NCBI GenBank assembly: GCA_032622095.1
Contig: CP136067.1
Location: 74,862,705 to 74,926,704, forward strand
Reading direction: 5' to 3'
DNA: 64,000 nt
Source of the DNA: Siphonodentalium dalli
Lineage: Eukaryota; Mollusca; Scaphopoda; Gadilida; Siphonodentaliidae
Position 1 is the stretch's first letter. Each line of letters starts with the position of its first letter. This document shows, piece by piece, positions 13,001 through 28,000 of the stretch. Made by a program: the position numbers and the translations under genes. Under the pieces are notes generated by a model. That model searched no databases and was not told where the DNA came from. It worked only from the letters and a program-made list of their open reading frames with translations.

Positions 13001-16000
13001 AATTTAAATGGATAGACATTAAAAGACAGCATGCTTTGTTTACATAGCTACTGCGTGCGTGGTGGTGACCATGCATGGCTACACAATTTGCAGTTACAAA
13101 ATGACCCGGCAGAACAGAGTAACGTGCAGTCTTTATGATGATACTAGTAGCTCATTATAACCTTCATTGCAAAGTGCAATTTGCCATGTACAAAAGCACT
13201 CATTATTATTAGAATATGTGGATACAGTACACAATGTATAATTAAAAATTCCTCATTAGAATAGTTTTAAGACAATATATTTTTTTGCAAAACAAGCAGA
13301 AACAAGTCAAATTTCCACAGGTAAAATTACCGTAAATCCCAAGCTAGTTTTGTCAAATTTGGAAGCCGACTTCATTTCGCCTTGCTGACATCCGAGGGAG
13401 AAGTCACCGGCTCGAAATCGAGAATTTTTCACCAGTCGCCTCCCCAAACTCCATGCAGGGTTTACCTTCCTTGTTGACTCGGTAAGACCGCTGCTACCGG
13501 CAACATTTCACCCACATTTGGTGGACTTCCGCGATATTAAAATATATACTAAGGGAACAGAGCAACAAGCTGCCCTTGTTAAGCACACAAAATATCGAAA
13601 AAAAATTGTATAAATTTTGGACCTTAAGTTAGAAAAGTCCCACTAAAACCGAAGAACTATATTTCGAAACGGTGTGATTCGGTTCTCCGATTATTTAATC
13701 AACATAAAAGTATAAACGCACGTGTTCGACATTGTCACAACTCGAACGGCAAGCCAAACACAAGAGTTCTAATTTGCTGCAATTTTGACGAGTAGCTTGT
13801 GAAAATCATCAACAAAACTACTGCTCCGATTGTCCATTCTTTCATTATGTTTTAGTGTGGGAATTGTTCTCAAAGCAAATAGAACATTTTACATTGGAGC
13901 GATCAGGTTTCGCCATTTTTGATGGAAAATCCCATGCTAAATATTATATTTTTAAAAGTATAATATATATTTCCTTAAAGAAAGCCTGAACACTGAACTA
14001 TATGGATATATGTCCTGCTTTGCAAGCCACAGTAGGAAAGGGTTAACTTTTTGGTCGCCTCCGGATGCCCATTGTCTTGCTCAGATTAGTCACGCATGAA
14101 CTGTCCCCATATAAACCGCTGTACACGACGGGACACTTTAGTTTTATTTCTGACTCAATCAGGAGATTGGCGAGTTGCGGAGTTGGGAATGGCATCGCCA
14201 TGGGAGGGCCCTATGATAGTTCAGTGTTCAGGCTTTCTTTAAGGAAATATATATTATACTTTTAAAAATATAATATTTCCGCTAAAGGAAGCCTGAACAC
14301 TGAACTATATGGATTAGAATGCAAGCCCAGGAGGAGGCACGAGCAATAAAGTTAATAGCCAAATTTAGAGGGAATGTACTCTTCTAAAACAGATTGTACA
14401 TAAATATGAACTCTTAATGAATCTGTTATGATTAGTTACGTGAAATAACTCATATAGTTAGAGTGCTATATTGCTCAAATGTGTACCTCCCCCCCTTGTT
14501 TTGGAAGAAACATCCCAGGAGGTGCCATCCAATGCATAGTTGCGAGCGAACCGAGCAAGTATAACTGAAGAAGATACTCTTCGTTCTTTTCTTTCTTTGT
14601 CGTCTTCTTCATTCTTCATCGGTCAGTTCTAAGGTCCCACCCGCCATGGGATGCAAGGAGACGAACTCACTCTCCGCCTTAGCGACAGAACGACCTGCAC
14701 AGGAGGAGGCCTACTTGAAGATGGCGAGACAACCAACATTAAGAGTTAACTAACTGCTGTTTTCCAAAGCAAAAAGCAGATAACCTGATGCCCAATTTGT
14801 GGCACAGGGATCAAATTGAGAACCCATTAGGCTTAACGGGTTGTACAACGATAATGGAGTCAAGCCATCGGATCAGAGGGAGCCCCCACCACCGCATGCT
14901 GCAAGGTGGTCATGCCCAAGCTAATATCCTGGCCAAGCTGGAGGGTGGGAGAGGTCATTGTTCTCCGAGCCCCAAGACGGTTGAGTGGCAGGCAAGGCCT
15001 TTCTGAGATGAGAGCATGCGCGGCCAGGGGGTCTCGACTTGCTACCGTATAGGTAGGGCCACTGCCCTGCGCTTAAGCTGCCAAAGGCCCGTCGGCCGGT
15101 GACGATTCGTGTGCACGTGATTTGGCAGCTTTGCGCCCAGAACCGCTGGTGTTTGGTGGGGGACAAATGTCCTGGAGGTCCCAAGTACCCCGTCTACTCC
15201 ACCAGACGCATCCCCGCTAGCTGGTTGTACCGCTGTGGTGTAACCGGAGGAGCGTGAACTGGTCCTGTCTTCCTTCTTAGAACAGCTTCCTCTTCTTTCT
15301 TCTTCTGATCACATGTCTCTGAGGTACCTATGTATCACAAGATATCATTGCAGAAACCCTGTGATACAAATCTTTCGCGTATATAAATATATAAAATGAT
15401 ATAATATATAGATCAGGGTGATATATATATAAGTCAGCATGAGATCATGTCAATCATGTCAATGCGTCAATCAATCCAATGGGCGGAGCCAGAGCACAGA
15501 TCCCTGGCATGATCCAATGTATCACTAAATATATATATATAGCCCCTCAGAGAACAAGACTAACAGCCATAAGCACCAGGAGCTCATGGCCGAATACCGC
15601 AGGTGACCAGAGCAGCCACTGAGAAAGCAAACCGCTACTCTCAGGTGCCAAACAATAGTGTCGGTACGAGTATTAATTTTGGAGAAAATTCCCAACGATC
15701 ACCCTCATCTGGAATGGAGACATAGAGCAAAATTTGCAATCACGACTATTATGTTCAGCCTAAATCCACACACATCACTATTATTAGGCACCTGAAAGCA
15801 GTCCACGTTCCCAGTGGAATACCCACCGCAATCTGATTTCAAGAAATGAAGGTGCGCAGATCAGGTCTATATAATGTACGTAATTAAACAACTGTAGTGA
15901 AATATTCAGATAGTTGTCTCTTCTACAACCGAAATCAGTTCAAATGATGTACAATGTTGTCAGATGATAAACACGGGTAAATTGTCACGGTCACCATGCG

Positions 16001-19000
16001 TAATATTCAGGTCGGAGCCTCGGCCCAGAACATCATGTCACATTCCCCCATACATGCAGCAGAACGACCTAGGTGTGTGATAGGTAGGTTAGTGTGAAGC
16101 ATGCAGCAAACTAGGAGAAGACCCGCTCTAAAAATGGCTCCCCTAGGAAGGAAATGAATGAAATTATCATCCCCCTAGTAAATGACACACATCCCTTATA
16201 ATGGTGCATTTTTACTTATTGAATTTAATAGCCATATGATAGAGAGGAACTTAAGTGGTCCTGTTTAAGGCATGCTTAAGGAAATTAGGACAAACCCAGC
16301 ATAGACCGAAGCGCGCAGAGTTGGCAGCATGGTGTCAGGCCCGTATGCTCGGGCTTCTGGTGCCATGGGGATGGGATCCACTCATACGGGGCGGTCCCCT
16401 GTCTGCGGGGAAAGGTCTCTAATGCTGGTCAATGAGCTTCCTCGAAAGCTAAGCTGGACAGCGCAAACGTCTTTGCCTGTGTTATTGTCTATGTGCCAGA
16501 TAATCAAATTGATATGGGCAATAGAAGTATGAAGAGCCGTGTGATGGACTCTTGTCGGAAAGGCTATTGTCAGTGGTCGTGGGGCACGTGACAATATAAA
16601 TGCTTTCCATGTAAATGTGCTTCATTCGTGTGTGAAGTCTATTCGCCATATCAACGGTACGAAAGGTCTGGACACGTATATATTTGAAATTCATTTAGAC
16701 TCCTGCTAGTCAATGAATACCTTCAAAACTCCTACCCTGCCCTTTATGAACAATGCACGATGTATGTATGTACAGCATGTTGGTGTACCAAGCTCACATT
16801 TGATATGGTTACTTGCCATAAATAATGTCTCCCCCCCTCGTCGTCTTGGAATACCACTGCTATTATATCGTTATTCATTGGGGACCGTCATCCAGGCATC
16901 TCACATTTTGGCCACGGTCGCCAGTAATGCTGCGAGAAACGTCGCAGCCACATAGGGAATCGAACATTCCACAGCAGCAATTGACTGTGGGCCAGTTAAC
17001 TGGAGGGGTCAAGTCACCACGATTCTAAATCCTGTCAGGCTGAGATCATGAATAATTCCATTGCAAATAACACTTTCACATTCCCATAATTGAATCAAGA
17101 AGGGGAAAGGATCAAAAGTATCTTCAAATATTGTTGTAGATAGTGAAACCATGATTAAACACAATCAGAGTGACGACAAGCTTCTTCTCTTACTCCAGAG
17201 AACGCAAACCCGAGCGCCCATGATTTGTAATTTGGGTCCCAATTAGAGCCATATCCAGAATCGTAGTAACCCGACACCCTACATGGCTGAGAGTGATCAG
17301 TAGCTATGATGTCCGGGGGACAATGGCATGTCATGTTTGCAATCATTAAATGATAGCAGTTCTAAATTCGACAGTGAAGTTGATGCGCTGTACGAGAATC
17401 AAACCATGTTCTTAACAGAATTCTGACCCTTGTCAGATATCAATCCCTGTCTGAAATTAATAATGACACTACCGATTCTTAGTACTACTACAGTCATTAA
17501 GTAACCAATTAACAATGATTATTAAACATGAATCAGTTCCATCCTGATATTGATAAACTGTAGTCAACTTCAAGCGTCGACTAACACATCTGGATCATGG
17601 AGACATGTGTGACTGTATTGAAACATAAAACACAAAGTATTATGTGAAAGCACGTTGTTCTGATGAGTAGCGAGGGAATTAATGAAAGAAAATTCCCCAA
17701 GAAATGCCATAGTATAATAACATTCGCACGAAATTAGGAGACTTCGGATAGCGAATCACGTGGCAGTTACGGTCATACCAATTCTAACCTACCTTAGAGG
17801 TTCTAGAATAAGGTCATATATGTATTTCGCACAATAAACGTAACCTTATGATAGATATCATCATCAGTAGCGAGGGAATGATTGAAAGAAAATTCCGCGA
17901 GTTGAAAAAACCATGAGTAAAATAACACGAAATTAGGAGACTTCGGTTATTAATGCGAACCACGTGGCATTAACAGTCTGACCAAGTCTATCATACCTTA
18001 TAGGGTCTATAATAATTCCATATATGTATTGTTCACAACAATCTATGTGCGTCGTATCATTGAAACAATGGTCGCGCTATGGCGAATTGGAATTTAGAGA
18101 CGCAAAAAAGCTTATAAGCAACTAAATACTTGAAATTATGCCCCTTGGCATTTGTGTATGGAAACTCGAGTCAGCATTAAACAAATACTGGCAGCTGAAT
18201 GGTGCATAATATCTTCGGTTGTTTAATGTGAAAGAAAAAAGAAATTCATAGGCTATGTTAATTCCTCGGCCATTTGTGTGTGAATGTTCGTCAAGCGGCT
18301 GCATTGGTCGCCAAATTTGGTAGGGGGTGGGGGTATTTTTCTAGATTGAAATTTTGTGCACAAAAGGGGGTAGTTGTGGAAATGCCAATTTATTTCCAGG
18401 AATAAGTATGGTGAGGCACCATATCTTTTTTGACAACTTATGTTCGACGTGGAGTTCTACACGCACAAATATTTAAAGTTTGGCTCAGTAGGGTAATGAA
18501 TTGTGGGGATGGCTTAACCCTAACACTGTCGCCTATGGGAAATATTTAGTTGATTGTTACCTATAGGCACAAATCGTGCTTTGTGGTATCATCGGCTTGT
18601 AGGGCAACGTGGTACAGATTTTGGCCACCAATCAAATCAAATCCAAGATTGAACAAAATTAGGGACCCAAAGCGTGTCGCAGCGCCCCATAATCTGACAA
18701 ATTAACCCTTTGCAAAAAAATTCAGATTGTATGCCCAACAAGAGCATCGCTAGGGCGTGGCAAAATACGCCCTTTAGCCATTTCGAATTGTACTATCGCA
18801 AAATAAGATAATACTTTGAGCTTACATTTAAAGAAAATCTGATATACCCCTAATTTCAATGCCAAAATGTGGTCAAATTCTAAGTCGAAAAATGGCCATA
18901 ACTCATGTAAAAATAATTAGACAGAACCTATATTCAAACTTGGCGTGTAGTTTTAGCTGGGAAATACACATACCAGCTTTGGTTCAGCTCAAATAATAAA

Positions 19001-22000
19001 AACTGGAGTTATCGGTCGGAAACCAAAATGTTATGAAATTGGTCAAATTCTAAGTTGAAAAAGGGCCGTAACTCATGTAAAAATATTTGGACGGAACCCA
19101 TATTCGAACTTGGCCTGTATCTTTAGCTGGGGAATACACTTACCAACTTTGGTTCATATAAAATAATCCAAACTGGAGTTATCGGTCGGAAACCACAAAT
19201 ATTAACAGACGGTCAAATTCTAAGTCGAAAAAGGGCCGTAACTCATGTAAAAATAATTGGACGGAACCCATATTCGAACTTGGCCTGTATCTTTAGCTGG
19301 GAAATACACATACCAACTTTGGTTCAGATCAAATAATCCAAACTGGAGTTATCGGTCGGAAACCAAAAATGTTAACAGACGGTAAAATTCTAAGTCGTAA
19401 AAGGGCCGTAACTCATGTAAAAATAATTGGACATAACCCATATTCGAACTTGGCCTGTATCTTTAGCTGGGAAATACACATACCAACTTTGGTTCAGATC
19501 AAATAATCCAAACTGGAGTTATCGATCGGAAACCAAAAATGTTAACAGACGGACAGACAGACGGACAGACTGATAACATAATACGACCTTTTTTCAAAAA
19601 GGGCGTATAAAAATGGGTGTTTTGTTAAAATGAATTATTTGGAACAGATAGTGCCCCTTTAATGCCGAAAAGTGGACAAACGAGCCCAGCAGCCTCTCGT
19701 CGTATTTCGTGATCCGACTATTCTCGATCTGTTATTGGGAGTGGACCGGGAAATTATAAGGGACACAGCGAACCCCAGTTTCGAGTCCGTAAAATCGAGG
19801 GGGGAGGGGTAATTCAAGTTACAAATTTGTCATTTCCTTCCATGTAATGAAATGCAACTTTTTTGCATCTTGAAGACTGTTATTACTGGCATCCAGTTAC
19901 ATTGTCAAATCGGCGTTATTATATGTCCCTGTGTGTTTTCCGCGACCAAAACAAACGATTTTCGACTCGCAAATCACACTTTTTGGGTATTTATGTTGTT
20001 TTAAAAAATATTTATGTCAAGTACACTTCACAGCCATACGACTTCTATTAAAAAATAGCACATTGTCATGTAAGACATAAAACAGGAAAAAAGTGGCTAG
20101 AGTCCCAATGGTGTGGTGTCTGCTGGGGGTTAAAGTGGAACATAGGTGCTCCGACGAAGTTTTATTTTGCGCCCAATGTCTGGAACAGAGGGGTTAAATA
20201 CAACCCAATACAGGGAGAAGTGGTACAGTTCCTGTCTGGAAAGGAGGTTTTTTATTAATATTATGTTTTATGTGATAATTTTATATATGTTCAAGCAAGA
20301 ATCAACACATTTTTGGTTGCGTATAGGTTATAAGCAACTAAATACTTGAATTTATTCTCCTTGGTGTAGGGAAACTCGAGTCAGCATTAAAACAATACCG
20401 GCAGCTGAATGGTGCATAATATCTTCGGTTGTTTAATGTGAAAGAAAAAAGAAATTCATAGGCTATGTTAATTCCTCGGCCATTTGTGGGAATGTTCGTC
20501 AAGCGGGTAGCATTGGTCGCCAAATTTGGTAGGGGGTGGGGGTATTTTTCTATATTGAAATTTTGTGCACAAAAGGGGGTAGTTGTGGAAATGCCAATTT
20601 ATTTCCAGTAATAAGTATGGTGAGGCACCATTTCTTTTTGACAACTTATGTCCGACATGGAGTTCTACACGCAAAAATATTTAAAGTTTGGCTCAGTAGG
20701 GTAATGAATCGTGGGGATGGCTTAACCCTAACACTGTCGCCTATGGGAAATATTTAGTTGATTGTAACCAAAAGTGATCGGCAGTTTGTCGAAAACACGG
20801 AACAATTGTATGTTTGAAGCGAAACGGTCCATGAATTCGAAATCGATAATGATAAAAACGAACTCGGAGGCAACCGGAAAGAATTATTGTATAGATAAAT
20901 TGAATTTGTTGAGTTGTAGGTGAAACTCCAAATTCAAAGACACCCTTATACTTATCTTGTTGGTTCGGCAGTAGGAATAAAACTAAAGTGTCCCGTCGTG
21001 TACAGTGGTTTATATGGGGACAGTTCATGCGTGACTAATCTGAGCAAGACAATGGGCATCCGGAGGCGACCAAAATGTTAACCCTTTCCTACTGTGGCTT
21101 GCAAAGCAAGACATATATCCATATAGTTCAGTGTGAAGGCTTCCTTTAGCGGAAATATAGAAACACGGACTAGTACCCAGCCAGTTACAGTCAGAAAGGA
21201 AGCATGACTGGTGCGCTCTGGTAGAGATTGTCGCCTCACAGCTTGGGGCCTGAACCTGGTGTCAATGAGACTACACTGACAGAAAACATATAAATCTACT
21301 AAGTAGATTATTCTTTTGGTTGGAATGCTCTATGGTCGAAATGTCAGGATAGAGCTCTAGTAGGTTGAGCGACTTACATCATTTACATGATGATGTAGGA
21401 TACTGCTGCAGCATAAAAAGAGGTTCAGCCGGTAAGGTATATCAACATGTATGAGCACTTATTTGCCTACATTGCTGTACATTGTCTTATTTTGAAATCA
21501 CAAAGAAGTAAAGTATTGTCACTTGATTAAGACAGACGTGAACCCTGAGCTATACCCAAACAAAACATATCCATTCTTTTGCATTGACAAGCCATGTGCT
21601 GGGTATTATTATGGTGTATTATTTAAAGATGATCCATCTGTTTTATAATAATAATAATAATAATAATGACCAGTTTTATATAGCGATTAACCAATTACTT
21701 GCTCTAACACGCTTGGTACAATATTTTAGCTTGACAATATGTTTATCATCTCTCAAAGGAAAACTATATCAAAAGTTTGGTGACATTTAAACCTAACACC
21801 AGTTATCCTATGGAGCATAAAATAGGTTCATCATTTCTATCATGAGAATATGTGCCCTAACTTTGGGCGTTGGAATAGCTAAAGACCCTGTTAAGTAACA
21901 TAGTATGCACTATAAATAAGTGTTCAAAAGAGTAACTATTCTGATTATAAACAGAATCAATACCTGATTTAACCATGACTTCACAACCATGATTAGCAAG

Positions 22001-25000
22001 TGTTAGCATCCATGTGGTGACTACATTAGCAATATCATCTTCATCTGTCACCTCATACCACAAAGTCGTCGCTTGCCTGGAAACAGAAATGAGTTAAGAT
22101 GATGGCTACAAACAGCATCAAGGTGACTTACTACACACCAACCATATGAAACTAGAGGTGTGACTGTCCCAATGGGACTACGGATACCCCCCTGTTTTAA
22201 AAATACTAAGATGTTTCACATGTCAGTAAACATTTAGTTAAAATAATAAAATAACAGTTCCCATTGCAGGTGTACAACCATAACCATAATCTTAAACCTA
22301 TTGACCGAAAAATGTAGGAATAAAAGCTTGGAAAAAATTATGTATGTTGCGAACAAATTTCTAAGTCAAAAAAGGGGAATTACTCCACACAAAAAATGTC
22401 GGACAGACGTCATAATCGCAGGTTCCCATGGTACTAAATATCAGTGTCAAGATTAAAAAACATTGACCGAAAAATGTAGGAATAAAAGCTCGGACAAAAT
22501 TATGCATGTTGCAAAAAAAAGTTCTAAGTCGAAAAAGGGGGATAACTCCACCAAAAAATGTCGGACAGACGTCATAATCGCAGGTGCACAAGTTCCCATG
22601 GTACTAAATATCTGTGCCACGTTTTAAAAAAATTGACGAAAAATGTAGGAATAAAAGCTCGGACAAAAGTTACATGTTGCGAAAATTTTCTAAGTCGAAA
22701 AAGGGGGGATAACTCCACCAAAAAAAGTCTGACAGACGTCATAATCGCAGGTGCACAGGTTCCCATGGTGGTTGATGTCTGTACCAAGTTTCACGGAAAT
22801 TGATAAAAAAAACTCCGGACAATTTTGTGTCCACGGACGGACGACGGACGGACAAGCTGACTCCAGTATACCCCCCCTAACTTCGTTGCGGGGGGTATAA
22901 AAATCATGTAGTCGAATTTACCAACTGAATAACAGTTGGACAATGGCACTCCCAGTACCCAACTCCCAAGTTCGTAAATTCCTTGTGCACATCCCCCTTA
23001 ACTTGGAATTTTACAACTAATACCTCAAGCCTTCCAACTGTTGGAAATTTACAACCTGACATGCCCGGTTTTTTTTACCAGCCGACCCCATTTAAACACA
23101 TATTTGAATTCCAGCTATCCATGGTCCCTGCACACCAAATATTTATTGACCCTCCATACTATATATAAGCTATACAGCACAGATTCCCTCCATGACATCC
23201 TGTTCCGCCACCCTGTTTGGGACTTTCAAACAAATCTGGATCCTGCAAGCCAAATATAAGCTAAATAGGACTGATGGTGCTTGAAAAGAAGACATTTTAA
23301 GAAATACTACTTGTATGAAGAGAACAAGAGCATTGCTAGGGCATGGCAAAATATGCCCTTTAGGCATTTTGAATTGTACTACTGCAAAGTACAATAACAA
23401 CTTGAGCTTACACAGAATATCTGATATACTTCTAATTTCAATACCAAATTGTGGTCAAATTCTAAGTCGAAAAAGGGCGGTAGCTCATGTGACAATAATT
23501 GGACAGCACCCATATTCAAACCTGGCCTGTATTTTCGCGTGGACGGACAAGAATTTATGACAACAGTTATAAAATACATGCACGCACAAAAAATAACTGA
23601 TAAATTTCAGTTGGACAAAAATGAAAATGGGTATGTGCACGGATGAGGCATTCTGAAATGTGCGCGCAATTTACAATACAATCGGTAGTGAAATCCTTAT
23701 TTGGTGTGTGACATATAAGTTATTATCTTATTGAAAACATGTGCGTGCAATTTACTAAGTACAATTTACAATACAATCAGTAGTAAAATCATTATTTAGT
23801 GTGTGAAGTAATTATATACATGTGTGTTAGAAGAAAATACGAACTGGATTAACAAAATTTTATCCCTTTGCAAAAATACAATTCTACATGTTTTCAGTCT
23901 CAACATTTCCCAATCATGAAGAAATGTACATCAGCTGAACTGGCTACGGGTAGTGTTGGTACTACCTATATGCCATTACGACAGCCATGTCATTGCATGG
24001 CCAATATTAATTGGATCATTGGATGGTAGATTGATAATAGACCCTGGCACAAATGTCCTCTAGCGGTATTGAAATGTAGCTCAAGCAAAGTAACCACTGA
24101 CAATCACAGCATCTGAACATTCTAAAATGGAAAGTTGGACACTAAAAGTTCAAAACTGCGATACCACACAGCCCATTTTATATCTACTTTATACATAGAA
24201 ACTGGAAATTTCGGGATGGGATCGACTAGCATTTGATTACGTCTGTTGACTAGTCGACTCCTGAAAACTGTGGGTCAGGGGCATAATAACCCTAAGGGTT
24301 CTTGAGAAGAACACTTTTTAAGAATTACAATGGAGGAACAAGTAACTGGCTATGCCCCTATTTGACCCGGTGACCCCACTTTAACAATTCTTAATCCATG
24401 TCATCTAGGGAATACCCACACCACATATGACCCCAATCAGTCTTATGGTTCTGGAGATTGTTTAAAGAATTATTGACAGATGGATGGATGACGTGCAAAT
24501 ATAATTTTGACATCGTACAGCTGAGCTAATGATAATTTATTTAGGAACACATGAAGGATTGGTCACATTATACAGAGCTTATACCTCCACCAATTCTAAT
24601 ATATTATCATAAGAAGATCTCAATACAGGGATTCTAGAATGACTAGGACTGGCTGATGGGATATTTACTAGCATGACTGTAACCACTATACTTACAATGT
24701 GGAATGATCACCATAGCATGTGTCTGGATAATGCAGGACTTTAAGGATTTCATTTCGTTCCTTCTGGCCAGTGGAACCATAATGTAATGGGGCTGGTACA
24801 TTGCATAACACATAGTAAAGTGTAGCATTTATTTTGTCACCGTTTAGTGCATCAGTGGCTCTTGAGGTGCTGATTGTAAAACCTGATAGCCACAGCTGCA
24901 ATGAAAAAGCTATTACATTGAATGTTGCCTCAAGACATGGACACTGATAATAAATAGTCCAAATGTTATGAAACTCAGGAGAAAAACATATCACAAAGAA

Positions 25001-28000
25001 ACAATGAACAGATTTGCAGATGTTTAACCTAAACCTTCAACCATACTGACTGTAAACAAAGCAACCTAGAACTGAATATACACCTGTATACACAATGTGG
25101 AGATGATTGGGAAATTGGCACCGCCTGCATCACTAATAAGCCCACCACATCTAATTTTTTTATTCATCGTAGTTTTGGAACACTCAGAACACTTTTTGTG
25201 TGCACCATTTTTTTATATCACCGGTTCCTGTTTAAGAGCACATGCTAAAAAGTAAACAAATGCCGATGCTGATAAACTAAAATAAACATCAACAAGCAGT
25301 CGCTGACGGCGGTATCCCCCGCCGAATTGTGCAGTTGGGGAAGTGCATTCTCAATAATGTTTGCGTTCTCAGTATGTGCTAAACAAGAGGTGAGATTTTG
25401 TCAAAAAGCCTGGCTTGCGAACTCATTTTAGGTACTGGTCATGGGAACGAATATACCAAAAATCTTTTTAATCTGTTGACATTCGTGGAAATTAGCCCTG
25501 TGACGTATCCATTTGCACAAGTCCAATAACTCTGCTAAAAATATCCGGCCGGACCTGGTTTGCGAATTCGTACTAGATACTGGTCATGTGAACTCATATA
25601 CCAAAAATCTTTTAAATCCGTTGACATTTGTGGAAATGAGCCCTGTGACGTCGTCCATTTGCACACAAAAAAATAAACAAAGTCCAATAACTCTGCTGAA
25701 AATATCTGGGCGGACCTGGTTTGCGAACTCGTTCTAGATACTGGTCATGTGAACTCATATACCAAAAATCTTTGAAATCTGTTGACATTTGTGGAAATGA
25801 GCCCTGGGACGTCGTCTATTTGCTATTTGGTAAATTTGACAAAAATAATAAACAAGGTCCAATAACTCCGGTAAAAATATCCGGCCAGACCTGGCCTGCG
25901 AACTCATTCTAGGTAATGGTCAGGTGAACTCATATACCAAATATCTTTGAAATCCGTTGCGATTTGTGGAAATGAGCCCTGGGACGTCGTCTATTTGCTA
26001 TTTGTAAATTCGACAAAAATAATAAACAAAGTCCAATAACTCCGGTAAAAATATCTGGCCAGACCTGGCTTGCGAACTCATTCTAGGTAATGGTCAGGTG
26101 AACTCATATACCAAATATCTTTGAAATCCGTTGAGATTTGTGGAAATGAGCCCTGGGACGTCGTCTATTTGCTATTTGTAAATTCGACAAAAATAATAAA
26201 CAAAGTCCAATAACTCCGGTAAAAATATCTGGCCAGACCTGGCTTGCGAACTCATTCTAGGTAATGGTCAGGTGAACTCATATACCACAAATATTTGAAA
26301 TCCATTCACATTTGTTCAAGTTATGACTCTTACAAATTCGGGACAGACGGACGGACGGACGGATGGAACCCATTACTATAAATGATAAAAATGATTGTGT
26401 CTGCTCTGATGAAAAGTGGCTGCCTCATTATTGCGACATGGGTCATATAGAGAAATATTAATGACTCCAGCAACATGAAAGAATTGTATCAAAGAGAAAA
26501 CTAAAGACATAAAGTGATAGCGCTATTCCTGACAATGTAGGCCAATATGAACAACCAACAGTCCTATTCTTTTTTATTACATACCCGGTAGCATCTGCAA
26601 TAGACTCAAAATACAAAAAAGTATCTCCCAAATTGGAAATTAAAAAAAATTGACTGATGATATGATGACACAGTATGGTATTGTGAATACTTAATTTGGA
26701 TTTTATATGATATTTTATAATAATTAAAGTGATGTGAAACACTCCGGTAGGGTGATCAAATAGAAATGGAGAATAATCTTGCTCAAAGTAGTTATTTTTA
26801 CGAATATTATTAATCCGGCACACACAGTCATTCTTATATATTAATTAAATGCAATGACTCTCGATGGCGAACTAATTTGCATTAGTTTATCGCCGATTGT
26901 TGCATCCCGATTCTAGATGTAAACATTTACAATTAAGTGTAGTTCAAACGATGATTTCTATGGAATGGTATGGTCGATTTCTTTGAGATTTTTAAGCGAT
27001 GTTAGTAAAATGCTACTTTCCCACAGTTAGCATGGCACTTGAGTACTACCTTGTCAGTTTCACGCACCCGCATAAGTCCATAATATGTCTTTAATATAAA
27101 CAACAAACAAAAGATCAGTTTGTTTCTTCTCATAAATTTTCCATCGGTGGCAAACACAAAAAGGTTAATTTTTTCTGAGCAGACCAATAGAAAGATACCA
27201 AAAACTATACAAGTGAGGGTTGTTTCATCCAAAACCCTGCAATGAAATTTCAACAGAATCAGAGGAATCAAAGAATACTAGCTTTGTTATTATCCTGCAG
27301 TCCAGCCATCTGACTAATTAATTATCTTGGCAGTGACATGACATAAACAATATTGCCCATGTTGAAATTAATAGGCTAGTATCAATCATTTAATACCAAA
27401 ATCCATACATGTGAAGAGTGGGCCTTCATAAAACTGGAGGTGAGCAATGAGAATGATCAGATTAAAATTTTTGAGTTATTGCATATGGAATGGGTGGAAA
27501 GGGTTAATTGTTTTTGAATGGTTGATCCGGACATCGGCACATTATGTGTGCCATACATGGTATGGGTAAACATAAACAACAGCATATATTTAAGAAATAA
27601 CTATCATTTCAATTAAGATTATGCAGCTTATAAGTGCTAGGAGGTATTTTGGTATATACTGATTATAATCGGTACAGAATTTCAATACAGTCACCTGTTA
27701 CCATTGATTTTAATCGGTATACCAAAGTCATGGCATAGAGAATATTTTGAAGGTAAAACCCCATGTTACTGCTCAACAATGATTGTAGTCATGGCTTATC
27801 TTATTGTTTTGTTCTGTTTACTACCCAGGTGTTATAATACTTTTTTTTTCAATTTTTATTTCTGACGGCTCTTGTTCCAACAGTGTGCCACAACAAATTT
27901 GTGTAAAAAAGTTCACCACATTCACATGCTGTGGTTCTGTCTGTGTACTAAGTGCTTTCATCGATGCTTAATAAATCCCAAATTATCACAACTGTATCCA

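Larger units (their letters stand above)
11500..13220 (+). repeat. Dispersed repeat (copy with hAT insertion)
   Basis: Shares blocks with 36950-37720: tctcacgactttggc, gagcatgtgggcagccagtag, gcaaacacacacttttgaca, atcctttttaaatgagt, gaccatgcatggct and attagaatatgtggatac. This copy is split by the hAT element at 12051-12704; the other is not. Identity looks moderate, so the copies are old. Confidence 0.75.

Noticed and set aside
18119-20760. LTR retrotransposon with 430-bp LTRs
   Set aside because: Each repeat has its own inverted ends (caactaaata/tatttagttg), and the interval holds only a satellite array with no gag/pol text.
26458-26823. 121-residue minus-strand ORF
   Set aside because: Composition is that of AT-rich intron sequence (I, Y, F, N), with no motif and no splice or phase link to the host gene.
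27002-27271. 89-residue minus-strand ORF with hydrophobic segments
   Set aside because: No match to KIAA2013, and no phase slot is left between exons 7 and 8; hydrophobicity follows from T-rich DNA.
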